From NCBI GenBank assembly GCA_949130495.1, contig OX422214.1, positions 258,870,187-258,934,186 of the forward strand: a stretch of 64,000 nucleotides of DNA, written 5' to 3'. Source of the DNA: Sambucus nigra (lineage: Eukaryota > Streptophyta > Magnoliopsida > Dipsacales > Adoxaceae). The notes under the pieces were generated by a model. It made no database searches. It was not told the origin of the DNA and saw only the letters and a list, made by a program, of their open reading frames with translations. A program made the translations under genes and the position numbers. This document shows, one piece after another, positions 37,979 through 49,625 of the stretch (its first letter is position 1; every line of letters begins with the position of its first letter).

Positions 37979-38126
37979 ATGTACCCTCATTTGGTACCTT
38001 CTAATAAGACAAGGCAACAAGAGGTTGTACTTGTTGCCCTGGCGGGACCCACAATAACAAGTACAACCTCTTGTTGCCTTGTCTTATTAGAGGGTACCAA
38101 TAAGTGTACCAAATAAGGGTGCACAT
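37979..38126. mobile_element. Near-perfect foldback element
   Basis: Arms 37993-38035 and 38056-38098 (43 nt each) are reverse complements with a single difference, which is a G-U pair in RNA. The loop is 20 nt (GCCCTGGCGGGACCCACAAT). Outer imperfect repeats (ATGTACCCTCATTTGGTAC against GTACCAAATAAGGGTGCAC) extend the inverted repeat to about 148 bp. No coding capacity; consistent with a small, young MITE. Confidence 0.85.
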
Positions 38127-39753
38127 AAGTTTATTCTTATTTTTATGGTTTGCAAATGTTTTCTAAGAAAGTTGTGTGTACTCTCTCTTTCTCCCTTACT
38201 TATTTAGCTATTAATTAAGGTATCAATTTTTTAATTTACATTCTCCTTTTGATATCCACTTTAGGCTTTCACTACAAGCATCTGCAATTTGAATGATGAT
38301 TATTTGGTAAATTATTTTTCAGCGTTAAGATAATTTATGTTTAATCTATTTGTTAGTGTGTAAGTGTATGTACGGGTTTCAAATATGGGTTTAATTTCGA
38401 GCTTCAGTTGCCTATCTGGGTTTATTTATTGATATGAATATTAAATTTTAAAATTTTAACTTATGTGCTAGCTTTCACATTTTTTTCGCAGGGTCTTAAA
38501 TTTGAAACCTTTTGGATTCAATGGTTTCAGAAATGTGGTTTATTCATTAACCTTTATATATTTTTCGGACTATGATTTTACAAATAAATGTCCTCTTGTT
38601 AATTGCAAGCAACGTGTTTGATAAAATATCTAAAGGGTGACTCATCATGCTATTCACAATGACATTTAGCTAGGAGTTGAGAAAAGTCAAAAGGGTGATG
38701 TAGTCCTCAACCAACATATAGTTATACTAGGACTTTCTTTGATGTATTGTTTATTGTTATTATCTCCATTGTTCATGAAAAATTTAATTGATGGTATATA
38801 CTTGAAATATTTTGATTTAGTTTTATCTTTCATATGGTTTCCGTCATCTTTTCATCCCAATTTATGATTTTTTTAAAATAAAGTAGTTTGCTTTTCATTT
38901 AATTTCATGAATATTACTTGAATCCAATAATCACGGGATCTTTTGTAGTTATTTGGATTTATATTATGAAATTGCTCTCTATATAAATGTTTATATTGAC
39001 ATTTTACCATCAGATTAGAAGTTTTCAAATGTGGAAAGGTGATTAGACTCAAATAACAAATAGCATGATCGAGTAATGTAAATAGAATAGTAGATTTAAG
39101 AATATCTCTCAAAACCAATATTGTTTTCTTATTTGAAGTTAGAATCTCACCTTAAGGTTTCATGGTTAACCTGTGTCAACACTATCTAAATTTAATTTTT
39201 ATCCTACATTCACTATGCAAGTTACAATTTGTGAAATTGTAAATATTAAAAGAGCAATAATCTAACCTTAGGATGCAAAAGAAATAATTATTTTTGAAAT
39301 CCAAACACGACGGCACGCATTGAACTGAAGAGATTCATAATTAAACCAATTGATTAGTAGACATATAAGTGACAACATATTTGTTGCTGATTCAACTTAC
39401 TTCCATTTGCAATAAAGTTCAGGAGATGGAAAATCTTTTGTTTTGTTCAACTATACTTGGGCAGTTATTTTCCTAATTTATTTCCTTTGTTTTCCAATTT
39501 TATAACATGAAATTCATGGTAGTGTTTCTAGCGAATTCCTTATAACTTTGTTCATGTGTATATCACATGTTTGCTGAAATTTCATGTTTGGTGGGTTGGG
39601 TTAAAATAATCTCAATTATAGTTACTGTGGGAATAATAACATATGGGGTATAGAAACAATGGGTGGGTTGAAATAAGAATGAGAGATTTTTTTTTTATCT
39701 AAATTTCACATAAGGATTTTTTGTGATAATCACATATGGTTTGTAATCTATAG
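38127..39753. other. AT-rich region without recognised features
   Basis: Only short open frames without family resemblance; no RNA gene or clear repeat seen. Confidence 0.45.
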
Positions 39754-40146
39754 TTTTTTTTTTTACTGAAATGTGATTTAATTAGAAAAGGTATAGCCCA
39801 AAGATGCAACTCAAAAGCCCAAAGAGGCCAACAACCCACAAAATGGCTACAAACAGCCTAAGGAGCACACATGCCCAAAAAGAGGCAACGCACTGCCAAA
39901 AGGCACACAGGCCAAAAGAAAAGCCCAACCCACTAAACAACAACCCAAAGACAACCAACCCGCCTAAAAGAGAGAAAACTACAACAACCTAAAAACTGAT
40001 CGAAAAGACCCATCGAACGCAAAACCAATTAGGAACCATATCCGACACAACTCTCAACCAAAACCAAGACTACACAAGAAAACAACTAAAGCAACTCAAA
40101 ACCATTGTACAAGGAAATAGAACAAGCAACAACTCAAACAAAATGG
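39754..40146 (-). mobile_element. 5'-truncated LINE 3' end
   Basis: On the minus strand the sequence is G/T-rich, contains repeated TTTGGGC wording, and ends AATTAAATCACATTTCAGT followed by a run of 11 A (T at 39754-39764). This is the style of plant LINE 3' untranslated regions with a poly(A) tail. The open frame visible on the plus strand here is an artefact of composition. The 5' limit is approximate and no target duplication was found. Confidence 0.6.
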
Positions 40147-41330
40147 TAGGGGTGAATTTGATAGAAAAGAGTAATGTGTCATTATCATGTCCACTAAAAA
40201 ATATATACAAAAATAATTATGTTTGTGATTTTTTAAGCTTCCTATTTTCATTTTCAATGAGGTTTTGATATTGATGTAAACTTTTGTAAAATTTGATTTT
40301 GGCTTTTTTTTTCTTAATTACAATTGGACTAAAAAAAATTCAAAATTTGTTTAATTAAAGTGTTTTTGTATATTAAGAACACTTTCATAAGTAATTTTGT
40401 ATATTTCTTATAAGTTATATTGAAAGGATTGGTGAAAGATGTGAACAAATCAAATGGTAGGGGTGAATGATGCTAATTGAAAAAGTGACTTTTTATTTTT
40501 TTAATGTATTTTTTTATTTGTCTTTTTATGTACTTAGTTTTATTAAAGAGGATAAATTTTCTAATTGAGTTTATTCATCAATATTCCATAAGAATATGAA
40601 GACAAAATTATTTTGTGTTAAACTCCTTGTCCCTCATTATCTTTGTTGAGCTTTCAACGATTTGAAAGAAGAGGTACACCAAATCATACTCAAAATTTAA
40701 TTTGGTTTAGATAACTTTTATTTATAATTTATTAATTTCATATTTTTATTATCCGTAAATGGTATCTTCAACCATAAGATATTATACATTTGGAGTACAT
40801 TCGAAGGCTATATACCTGCATCGAAAAAGTGTTCAAATCTATATCAAATGCAGAGCATTAAGGGATTCCAATAGTAAGCTTTGACATTTTGTTGCGCAAA
40901 AATTAGAAGTCGCTGAAACAAGCCAGAGTAATAAACATCAAAAGAAAAAAAAATTGATATCTATGTTTTCGCCTTAAATAATATTAAAACAGTATTTCTA
41001 TTCAACTGCATACGAATTTATTTTGCTTACAATAATTTCAAAGTCTTTACCAATAAACATAACATTGGAATGAACTGGTAATGAACTTATAATACCTTGT
41101 CGCTTACTTTTAAAGCTTCAATTGAATACCCAGATTTGATCGTACATGAATCACATATGGGGACACCTAATTTATTGTTAAAAATGATCATTTATTATCC
41201 TAATAAGATGATAAAAAATAGGTATTTTGTTAAAAATTGCCCGAATGATTTATATCAACGAAAAGTGTATGATTTAATAAATAAAGGGATTAACATACAA
41301 ATAAATTATATATAGTTCAGTAAACAGCTT
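40147..41330. other. AT-rich region without recognised features
   Basis: A 17-mer AAATGGTAGGGGTGAAT occurs at about 40140 and again at about 40453. No gene identified before the tRNA. Confidence 0.45.
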
Positions 41331-41402
41331 GTGGCTGTAGTTTAGTGGTGAGAATTCCACGTTGTGGCCGTGGAGACCTGGGCTCGAATCCCAGCAGCCA
41401 CA
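41331..41402 (+). tRNA. tRNA-His (anticodon GUG)
   Basis: The 72-nt gene folds into a full cloverleaf. The acceptor stem GTGGCTG (41331-41337) pairs with CAGCCAC (41395-41401), with A as discriminator at 41402. The anticodon stem CCACG/CGTGG encloses the loop TTGTGGC with GTG at 41364-41366. The TTCGAATCC-type arm is present as GGCTCGAATCCC, which also holds the B box. There is no intron and no encoded CCA or G-1, as expected for plant nuclear tRNA-His. The gene is isolated in non-coding DNA. Confidence 0.96.
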
Positions 41403-41412
41403 CCTGGTACAG

Positions 41413-41418
41413 TTTTTT
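41413..41418 (+). terminator. RNA polymerase III terminator of tRNA-His
   Basis: A run of six T starts 10 nt after the tRNA gene; four or more T suffice for Pol III termination. Confidence 0.85.
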
Positions 41419-41721
41419 CAGTCGGTTCAGTTCTTTGTTTATCCTAATCTTGAATGGAATGGGACGAAGCAAAATAGGCTTAGGCTTAAAAAGTTGACAT
41501 CTGATCAACGAAAGAGGTACGTAATCCCTATGTACCATTTTCCCACCTATTTACATTTTTTAATGGTATGAATTGTTGACATAAAATGATATATAAGCAT
41601 TTTGCTGGACACTTAAAACTACACTTTTATTTCTGAGCTCTGAACCTGAAACCTTTTTCTTTTATGTTGGAAATCATTATGATTTGTGTGTTATTGAGAC
41701 CAGAGAACCAGTTGTGATTTT

Positions 41722-41739
41722 CCCCCCCCCCCCCCCCCC
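41722..41739. repeat. Poly-C run (18 C)
   Basis: Eighteen consecutive C; homopolymer length may be affected by sequencing error. Confidence 0.9.
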
Positions 41740-42942
41740 TGCTTTCTCTCCTGGGGTTTTCACGACAAACCTATTGTTGCTCTTGTTTTGGTTTTGTAAG
41801 GTGAAAATTAACATTCTATAATAAATAATGAATAAACCCAACAAGAAGGGAGAAGGTGCAACAAAATGGACACAGTTGATATGGTCCGGCATTTTGCTCA
41901 GGTTGAAAAAAATTGTCTTTAAAAACAAAATACTGTTTTGACCAAATTGTAAAAGTAGCCATACTTCAAACGTCAGTCATTCCTCTCTGAGGTGAATTAC
42001 ATGGTATATTATATTTTGGATTACATGGTATATCTATTTCATCATAAGGGATAAGAATTTTGGCTTTAAAGTATCCTTTTGCACGGGTATAGAAAGATTG
42101 TCCCCGCTCTACAAAACTATGTGAAATGAGTAATTTTGATATCTATATATCACGTATACTTAAAAATGGCAGAAATGGAGTATCCCATACGGTTTTGATA
42201 TGGTCCCGAGACGCGTCCGATACTTCAACTACGTATCTGTTCACCAATTAGACAATTTTAACTTTATAATACGTCATGGAATCGGTCCAATATATTTTGG
42301 ATACGATGGGGGTACATTTTTGTTTTTTTAAGTAAAAGGGGTTCTGTGTAATTATGAAAAGTTGAGTTATTAAATATAATAGATTTACAATATGTTTCAT
42401 GAAAACATGGCAAGTTCCTAATCCGTAAGTTGGTGGCCTAATTGCCTGGTCCAAGAAATGTTATCAGAATTGTTTCTTCTTATTTGACTATTAACCTACA
42501 TGAATTATCAATATCAACAAACAATGTAAGCTAATGATAAAGTTGCGATTGTTTTTAAAAGAAAATATGCATACATATAAATATTACTCTGTTGACATTT
42601 CCTTGCCATATCCGAACTCTAGTTTTTTTAATATTTTTCGTATCCTTGTAGCATATCGTATTCAGTGCCATTTATCTATAGCCGTGAAACATAGGTTAAT
42701 ATACTCCAATATTGACTTAAGGATTTGGTGCCCAAGGGGCATCCAAATTCGAGGGGCTTTGACCCTAAAGCCCACATGCTCCCGCCTCGGCACCCACCCG
42801 TCCAGCATGGCTTGTGCCCGGGCCCATCGTCGGTGGATCTTTCTTCAATTGATTACCTTCTTAGACAATATTAATTTGGGATTTATACTTAACATTTTGA
42901 GCTGAATTCGTTAAGCATCACTGTTTTAATTTGTTTCAGAAG

Positions 42943-43002
42943 CGTAAGTGAATTTGGAGAGTCATAAATAAACGTAAGTGAATTTGGAGAGTCATAAATA
43001 AA
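42943..43002. repeat. Tandem duplication, 2 x 30 bp
   Basis: The unit CGTAAGTGAATTTGGAGAGT... occurs twice with no difference (42943-42972 and 42973-43002). Confidence 0.95.
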
Positions 43003-43454
43003 CTGTTCACTTTGAATCTTCCCCGTTTGTTGATCTGAATCGGAGTTAATGACTATTTACGACAGGCGCATCATTTCATGGGAAACCAACGGTTATAATT
43101 GCACCATCGTGCCTATAATTAAGTCTTTCCGCTCGATTTTGTTACTTATCATTTTTCCTACATATCATCCCCATAGAGTTGGAGAGAGTTTTACCATTGT
43201 TGGTTCGTGGGGGCGAGCACATTACAATCCTTCTTGTGCTTGTGCTTGTTGTAGACCGTTTCATTTCGGCAGGACACAACCATAGACCGTTTGCCGTAAG
43301 CACCTTAGCGGGTGTGAATTCTAATTTTAAAAGAGCGTCAAATGTTTGACTTGGTCTTTTTAAAATTTAAATGACTACTTGTAATCACAAATTGTAAGTT
43401 CTAGTCATGCAATTTTATTTTTGATATGAAAAAATATTTAATATAACTTATACT

Positions 43455-43990
43455 TATGAAACAACAACTTAAGCCCATGGGGAGAGTGTGTCGATGGAAT
43501 TGTTAAAATACTATTTATCGATGATGACAACTCCTACCATATCCATCAGAACTATCTGTGGGACATAGATGCCAGTCTTATGCATGTCTTTTGGATAACA
43601 TCATCAATAGACACTCTATGGAGGAGACATTTCCAAAGGATAATATAAATTTTGGGAGGAATGGTTGATTTCCACACTATTTTGAAGAGGAATGAAGAAA
43701 GTTTAGAGTGCCTAATGATGTTCCAAGCTGATTTAGAAGTGAATTGGCCATCAGAGTCCAGTACTTTTCACCACCAATATTAATAATCAGCTGCTCAGAA
43801 ATGCCTTCAATCTCTTGTATCCTTCTATGAGTTAGGGAACCATAAGATGCTTAGCCATTATAATATCTACTACAGTAGAATTCAGACCAGAGACTTGGGT
43901 GATTAGAGAGATTCCATTTAATCTTTAAAATAGCAGACTTGCATAGATCTTCCATAAGCTTGAAACCTAAACCCCCTTTTTCTTTTACTT
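43455..43990 (-). pseudogene. LINE reverse transcriptase, C-terminal fragment
   Basis: The minus strand begins near 43990 with KEKGGLGFKLMEDL, then CKSAILKIKWNL and LWSEFYCSRYYNG, matching the segment after the RT thumb of plant LINEs, equivalent to the EGGLGF...FN..LL block. It is followed by the AND/IQEIEG linker region and then fades. No endonuclease or RT core is present, so it is a short internal fragment with stops. Confidence 0.75.
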
Positions 43991-44880
43991 GCTATATTAA
44001 ATAGTGAGGTTGATATTACCTGCTACATATTTCTACCTTTACATAAACAATGAGTGTTTGTTTTGTATTGAGATAGCCTCTTTGTATTGATGGTGAGATT
44101 GATATTCACTCATGTTGATAATGATGTTGGGCCTACCTAGTCACCCCACTAGTGTGTGAGATATTTTGGGCAGTCAAGGTGTGGTGTTTATTTCAGTTGG
44201 TAACCAAATTCCACCAAACTTAGTAACAATAAAACAACAAAAAACCAACCATTTGGGGAAAGAACCCCTAGAAACCTCCTCCCCACTCACAATGAAGGAG
44301 AATAGGTATACTTGTTGATCCACTATACATACATCAGTGTGTGTACCTATATTCCAATAATCAAATCAAATCAAATCAACCCTTTTGGTTTTTTATTATT
44401 TGATCCTTGTCTGCGTGTTACATGGACCCTATATGTTTTCTTTAAATGAAATTTATTTTTTCATTGCATTTCCTCTATAAAGCAGTTTTTTCTATCTATT
44501 AGCTGGGCTTTCTTGGTTAACGAAAGACGCTTGTAAATGCGGATATTGTGATAACGAGAATCACATCGTATAAAAGAAGTTATCTTATAGACACAAATAT
44601 GGACTGTTTCTACCTTATAAAATCAATTTGAGATGGATCAAGTCTTTGAAACAAACAAAAATGTTGAATTATTTTTAGGCATATTTGATCTGTTGTTTTG
44701 TTTTTTTTCATAATATATATTTATCTAATAAAGGAAGTTCTTATATGTCATTGATGTAATAATTCCAAATTTGGGTGCATTTGAATTGTGAGCAAGTTGG
44801 GAGGTGTGGGGGGTGATGATGGGAAATCTCGGGTGGTTTAGCCGCATGTGTGGGAGGTGCGTAGCAGGTAGGGAGGTAGT
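43991..44880. other. Unassigned region upstream of copia element D
   Basis: No gene or element recognised. G-rich GGGAGGTGTGGGG-type wording lies at 44800-44880 next to the LTR. Confidence 0.45.
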
Positions 44881-45479
44881 TGTTGGAAATTAATGTTAAG
44901 TGACGAAATTAATTATTTAATTTCAATTGTATTAAATTCCGAATTTTCTATTTATGTGGTCTTGATAAATGTTAGATAATTAATTAGAAATGTGATAAAT
45001 AAAGATATTAAAAGATTGGGTAAACCTTATCCGTTAGTCACATGATGGTTAGTGGCATTAGTGGGAGACTTGAAAAGAGTCCCACCTCCACTAGGATTCT
45101 GACCCTCTTCCCCTTATAAATAGAGACATCTACACCATCTAGAGTCATCTCAATACACACTGTTTCTAAGGAGGGAGAGAAAATTCGAAATTCTCATTAT
45201 TCCTATTTTCTCACAAATATTCTGGGCACATAAGAGAGTAATTCCGGGCTATTCAAGAAGGGATTCAAAGGAAGCTTTGACATGAGCATTTAAGTCACCT
45301 TATTCCAATCAATTGCAATGGACAAAGGTTAGTTTTGATCATAGTTATAAAGAACTTACGATTTTGTGATTACATGAAGAATTAAACATCCTCGATTCAT
45401 GACAAAACTGTTTTTAATGTGATATAACATTATGGTTTATATCCGATTTTTATGATTGACAAAATAGTATTAATTAACA
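44881..45479 (+). repeat. 5' LTR of copia element D
   Basis: It runs from TGTTGGAAAT to TTAATTAACA (599 bp) with inverted TGTT/AACA ends. A TATA box CTTATAAATAG lies at about 45114. Confidence 0.88.
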
Positions 45480-45481
45480 TG

Positions 45482-45493
45482 TGCTATCAGAGC
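45482..45493 (+). other. Primer-binding site of element D
   Basis: TGCTATCAGAGC, one change from the initiator-Met complement TGGTATCAGAGC, two bases after the LTR. Confidence 0.85.
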
Positions 45494-46749
45494 TTTCGGT
45501 TTATAATCTCATGTTTTCCGTTAATGAAAATTTCTTTATAACAATTTTGATTTATGATCTTTGGAAATCTGGAAATCTGGAATTTTTAAGCAATCTGATA
45601 ATCATACATATGGTAATTCGTATTTGTGTTATGTATGATATTAAGAACGAAATTACTGCACACAGTGCTTATCTTATGATAACTGTCCCATTATTGTTCA
45701 ACCCCTTTTCGTGTTATTGGAACCTTAATATGCCGTTAGCATTATTTTATTGTTTCAAGTTGTGTAAGCAATCTGGAAAACACTTTTATTAATCATGAAA
45801 AGAAAACGAATCTGTTTTTAAGATTAATTAAGTGAAAACTGTGATTTGACGCAAAACAGATTCCGGAAGATTTTTTTTTGGCGCAGTGAATAGTGTTTTT
45901 AAATTTTTTGGGTGTCCGATTGACTTGAAACTTGATATGTTGACTGGAAACGGGCCAACGATCGAATTTCACCGCCGTTGGCTGTGATGTAATGTGTTTT
46001 TTGCCAATCCGAGTCCGTTAAGGCCCTCAAAACCCCATTTTTACCATTTTAGGAAATAATCTCGGGGCTTATAAATCTTTATAGAAAATTGATATTAACG
46101 TTTCGCAAAAAGTTTTGGTTTTCTGGCATGTTTTACTTCAATTCTATGGTGAAAACTCATTTTTGCCATTTTTGCCAAAATTCATGAATTATGCGTTTTT
46201 TACTATTCCTGGGCAATTCTGTTTTTGAGGCATTTAAGCTATTATTGGTATCTTTATAATTACTAATAGATTACGTATTATAGTTAATATTTAATGCATG
46301 ATTAACTATATTTAAATTCGAACATGTAAGCAATTATTCATTTGAGTTAAGTCAAAGGCCAAACACAGGTTGAGACTGCATGTACGAATAATACACTTAC
46401 ATTCATTAAAGGTTTATTCTAATGTTAGTTATAAAAATGGATAGAGGCGCAACACATGCTAATTTCTGAATTGAACAACATTACTGGTTTTGTGAAAACA
46501 TAATAGTTGACATTAAGTCCATTAATCATGGTATTAAATGTTTAGGCAACAAACACAGATGCCAAAATTATGGGACCATGATATATGAATTATAGGGTAA
46601 TATATCTTTCCAATCTGAAAATTATGTGATGATTAACACAGATTCCGTGATATTCAAATTGTAAATGAAATATGCCAAAATTTTTAGTCAATAATTCAAT
46701 ATTCGACCCTTGCAATTTTTGTTGTGTGTGAAAATTTAATTTGTGAACA
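45494..46749 (+). other. Leader of copia element D
   Basis: 1.26 kb of non-coding leader between primer-binding site and gag. It ends in a TTATTAATTGCAG splice-acceptor-like sequence at about 46753-46765, so the first gag codons may be added by splicing. Confidence 0.55.
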
Positions 46750-47709
46750 TTGTTATTAATTGCAGTTCTCCTTAACTTGTATTTGCAAGCTCAGTCCTAT
46801 TCCAAATTTGATGGAACTAATTTTTTTGAATGGAATGAGCAAATTGAGTTCAACCTAGGGGTTCTCGACCTGGACATGACAATTATGTGTGATGAACCCG
46901 CTGCTATTACTGATGCCAGTAGCGAGGATGAAATTGTTGTCCATGAAGCATGGTCTCGATCCAATAGGTTGGCCCTTATGTTTATGCGAATGTGCGTTGC
47001 TGCTAACATTAAGACCTACCTACCTGAAACTACGAAAGAGAAAGAGTATTTGAACAACATTAAGGAACGCTTTCGCACTGCTGATAAATCCCTTGCTGGG
47101 AAACTGATGCCTGACCTGACCACTATGAGGTTCAATGCTACTCAAACCATGAATGAGCACATTATAGAGATGACCAATCTGGATGCTAGACTTAGAGTTT
47201 TGGGCATGACAGTGGATGAGTCTTTTCTCGTCCAATTCGTCCTAAACTCCCTACCTCCTGAGTATGGGCCTTTTCGAATCAATTACAACACTATAAAAGA
47301 TAAGTGGAATGTAAATGATTTGCAAAGCATGTTGGTACAAGAGGAAGGAAGGCTTAAGCAACAGAATGGACATGTGACTAAGGGACATGTGGAAAATCTG
47401 ACAGTCAAAGGAGATGGTTTTAAGAAGAAGTTCGGCAAGGTTATTAAGAAAGGTCCTGGGCCGTCTCATCAAGCTGAACCATCAACTACTGCTATGAAAA
47501 AGGAAAAGAACGACAAGTGTCACTTCTGTAAAAATAAGGGCCATATCCAGAAGGATTGTCATAAAGGAAAGGCCTGGTTCGAGAAAAAGGGTAAGTACTT
47601 TTTTATGTTTATTTCAAATAAAACCTTATTAACGCTCCTTCTAACACTTGGTGGATTGATTATGGTTCTATGTGTCATGTTTCTAATTCGATGCAGGGCT
47701 TCACTTTGA
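46750..47709 (+). CDS. Copia gag (UBN2-type with CCHC knuckle)
   Basis: An open frame of 319 codons. The capsid core starts at SYSKFDGTNFFEWNEQIEF (residue about 16), continues through ERFRTADKSLAGKLM and the MNEHIIEMTNLDARL and LVQFVLNSLPPEYGPF blocks typical of copia gag, and ends with the zinc knuckle CHFCKNKGHIQKDC (C-x2-C-x4-H-x4-C, about residue 257). Gag coats the RNA and forms particles. No ATG is obvious at the left end, so the true start is unclear. From about residue 280 the frame shifts: the protease lies in another frame, so residues after GKYF are not original. The frame is otherwise intact. Confidence 0.85.
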   Translation: MLLIAVLLNLYLQAQSYSKFDGTNFFEWNEQIEFNLGVLDLDMTIMCDEPAAITDASSEDEIVVHEAWSRSNRLALMFMRMCVAANIKTYLPETTKEKEYLNNIKERFRTADKSLAGKLMPDLTTMRFNATQTMNEHIIEMTNLDARLRVLGMTVDESFLVQFVLNSLPPEYGPFRINYNTIKDKWNVNDLQSMLVQEEGRLKQQNGHVTKGHVENLTVKGDGFKKKFGKVIKKGPGPSHQAEPSTTAMKKEKNDKCHFCKNKGHIQKDCHKGKAWFEKKGKYFFMFISNKTLLTLLLTLGGLIMVLCVMFLIRCRASL

Positions 47710-48292
47710 TTTGCAAAACAAATCGAAATGAGCATTTTCTCTACATGGACAATAAAGCGAAGGATAAAATAGAAGCTATTGGAGTCTTTCACCTGATTTT
47801 AAGCACTGGATTTTATTTAGATTTGCAAGAAACTTTTTATGTTCCCACAGTTTCTAGGAATTTAATTTCTGTTTCCAAACTTGCCTTAGACGGTTTTGCG
47901 ATTGAATTTAAGTATAATGGTTTTGGTTTGATTAAAAATTCTAATAATGTTGGTTCTGAACTTTTATTAGATGGTTTATATCAATTGAATCTTGAAAAGA
48001 ATTTTTCTGACACTCTTGTGACCCTGCATCCTAATGTTGGTACGGGACGTACATTTAATGATGAAAAATATGCTTATTTGTGGCATAAAAGATTAGGGCA
48101 CATATCCAGGCCGAGAATTGAAAGGCTCATTAAAGATGGAATACTCCATAACCTGGATTGGGCCAATTATGATGTATGTGTGGACTGTATTAAAGGAAAA
48201 CAGACCAAACATACAAAGAAAGGAGCCATGAGAAGCACCCAATTACTTGAAATAATACATACAGACATATGTGAACCTTTTGATATTCCATA
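47595..48292 (+). pseudogene. Copia protease, pre-integrase and start of integrase
   Basis: The frame overlapping the end of gag reads NTWWIDYGSMCHVSNSMQGF (about 47640-47702), the copia protease active site with D-Y-G in place of D-[ST]-G; an in-frame TAA lies just upstream. The pre-integrase zinc domain follows (WHKRLGHIS...CVDCIKGKQ, about 48080-48200) and then HTDICEPFDIP, the first catalytic Asp of integrase. At about 48290 the sequence changes abruptly to element C. The last residues of this open frame (after about 48292) are therefore LTR sequence, not integrase. Confidence 0.85.
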
Positions 48293-48907
48293 TGTGGCCA
48301 TCCCCGATCCTGATCCTCCTCGGGCAGGCGCGTGGAGGAAAGGATCCTTCGAATCCCGCGCGTCCCCTCTCATGAGCGCTTCGGCCGGCGTCATTTGTGG
48401 TGTAAAAAAATATAGAGAGATTCAGAGTCGCCAGTCTATTTTACTCAAAACAGACAAAAGAAAAAAGGGAAGCCACCCCGAAGGATGGCATCCAAAGACA
48501 TACTGGTGCGTGCGAAACCAAAATGATTCGAGAAGGGTTCGGAGGCTTAGTTACGGAATGGGAAGGTGCTAGGCACCCATTCCGCCCTTTCGGTATCTCA
48601 TGGATATTTGCTATTTTCCTTTATGTTTCCCCCCGTGATATGTGTGAAATGTGTATGTATAGAATGGAGGTAGGAATCCTCGACTTGTATCATGGAAAAG
48701 ATAAAGCGAGTCATCCATAGGAATATGAGGTTAACGTTACAAAATAAGATTTACGTGATTACCCCTACGTTGATCGTTAGAAGGGAACGATAACGCATGT
48801 GGAATAATACGCCACGAAGAACGAATGTATAGAATATAGTAGAAAAATGGGTTTAGAGAAGATAGAAAATGAGAGAAAAAGGACTCGAGTCTCGAATTTT
48901 ACCCCGA

Positions 48908-48948
48908 GACGCCTACGTAGCCTATAAAGGCATCAAAGTCCACGTAGT
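48908..48948. other. Paired ACGT motif, LTR copy
   Basis: GCCTACGTAGCC and then CATCAAAGTCCACGTAGTTC. The same pair recurs at about 58774-58843 between the DUF7745 gene and the integrase gene. Confidence 0.6.
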
Positions 48949-49493
48949 TCGCATACAAAATGAGGGGTGGGGTTTATCCCATAAATCCAAATAGGGGATC
49001 TTTTATTTGTAAGTGTGTGTAGAAAAAGTATTTTAGTTGTGAGAAAAGTGTGGAAAAAGTGTGAGAATCCCTACTTGGAATTTATGAGCAAACCCTCTTT
49101 TTTTTTTTTTGGGTTTTATTTATATAAAAATAAGAGATGTGCGATAATACTAAATAAAAAGTATATTAGGATGTGTGGGATGAGATAATAAAAAGTGCTA
49201 AGTAATAAAGTAAGTTATTGAGAACTCAAGAGAATTGGAAGAGAAAGGTGAGAAAGTTGGACCTTTTTGAAGATCTTGAGTTTGATATTGAATGTTGGAG
49301 AGCAACCCTTGCACTTGGATGATGATGGAGAACGAATAATTCACCAAGTTTGATGAAAGGGATGATGAAAAGTGGAAGTAAAAAGGAGACTTGGAAGTTA
49401 AAATCACGCTGCCTTCGAGAGAGGTTTCTAGGATTCGTTGAGAGGGATTTTTATCAGATCTGGGCTCTCCTTGCAAATGAGGTGAAGACCTCC

Positions 49494-49500
49494 TTTTATA
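49494..49500 (-). promoter_or_regulatory. TATA box of the element C LTR
   Basis: The minus strand reads GGGGCTATAAAAGGAGG, just downstream (minus sense) of the palindrome at 49514-49523. The expected start of the element RNA is about 49465. Confidence 0.7.
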
Positions 49501-49511
49501 GCCCCAGGGGA

Positions 49512-49590
49512 CTGCCGATCGGCTTTATCATGGCACTGCCTATCGGCAGGTGCTGATAGGCAGGGTCTGGGACCTGCCATTTGGCAGTGC
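49512..49590. promoter_or_regulatory. Palindrome cluster upstream of the LTR TATA box
   Basis: Three modules of the form CTGCC-N-AT-N-GGCAG: GCCGATCGGC at 49514-49523, CTGCCTATCGGCAG at 49536-49549, and CTGCCATTTGGCAG at 49574-49587. An inverse GATAGGCA lies at 49555-49562. The 49536 module is identical to one at 56935-56948 in the DUF7745 promoter. Confidence 0.8.
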
Positions 49591-49625
49591 GCTTCAGGCT
49601 TTTTCAGAAAATTGGTCGCCGAGGG

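Larger units (their letters stand above)
41419..43454. other. AT-rich intergenic DNA with minor oddities
   Basis: It holds a poly-C run, a 30-bp tandem duplication and a short GC-rich patch at about 42725-42840 of unknown origin. Open frames here show no family resemblance. Confidence 0.5.
44881..48292 (+). mobile_element. Ty1/copia element D, 5' half
   Basis: LTR, Met-type primer-binding site, gag, protease and the start of integrase are all on the plus strand. The pol region stops at about 48290, where the LTR of element C begins. The remainder of the element, including reverse transcriptase and the 3' LTR, would lie beyond C outside the window. Confidence 0.9.

Noticed and set aside
39804..39992. 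Lys/Pro/Thr-rich plus-strand open frame
   Set aside because: It is the antisense of a G/T-rich LINE 3' end with a poly(A) tail.
42534..43285. Two plus-strand open frames of 123 and 78 codons as host genes
   Set aside because: No recognisable domain, biased composition, no promoter or splice context, and a microduplication between them.
46797..47792. Minus-strand open frames across copia gag
   Set aside because: Shadows of the gag and protease coding strand; no family resemblance.
48415..48440. GAGATTCAGAGTCGCCAG as a primer-binding site (inverse TGGCGACTCTGAATC)
   Set aside because: It lies inside the LTR, about 130 bp from its end, and such GAGTCGCCA wording is common inside Tat-type LTRs.
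48293..48572. C-terminal part of the open frame that starts in copia protease, read as a continuous protein
   Set aside because: The frame passes by chance from copia integrase into the LTR of element C at about 48293.
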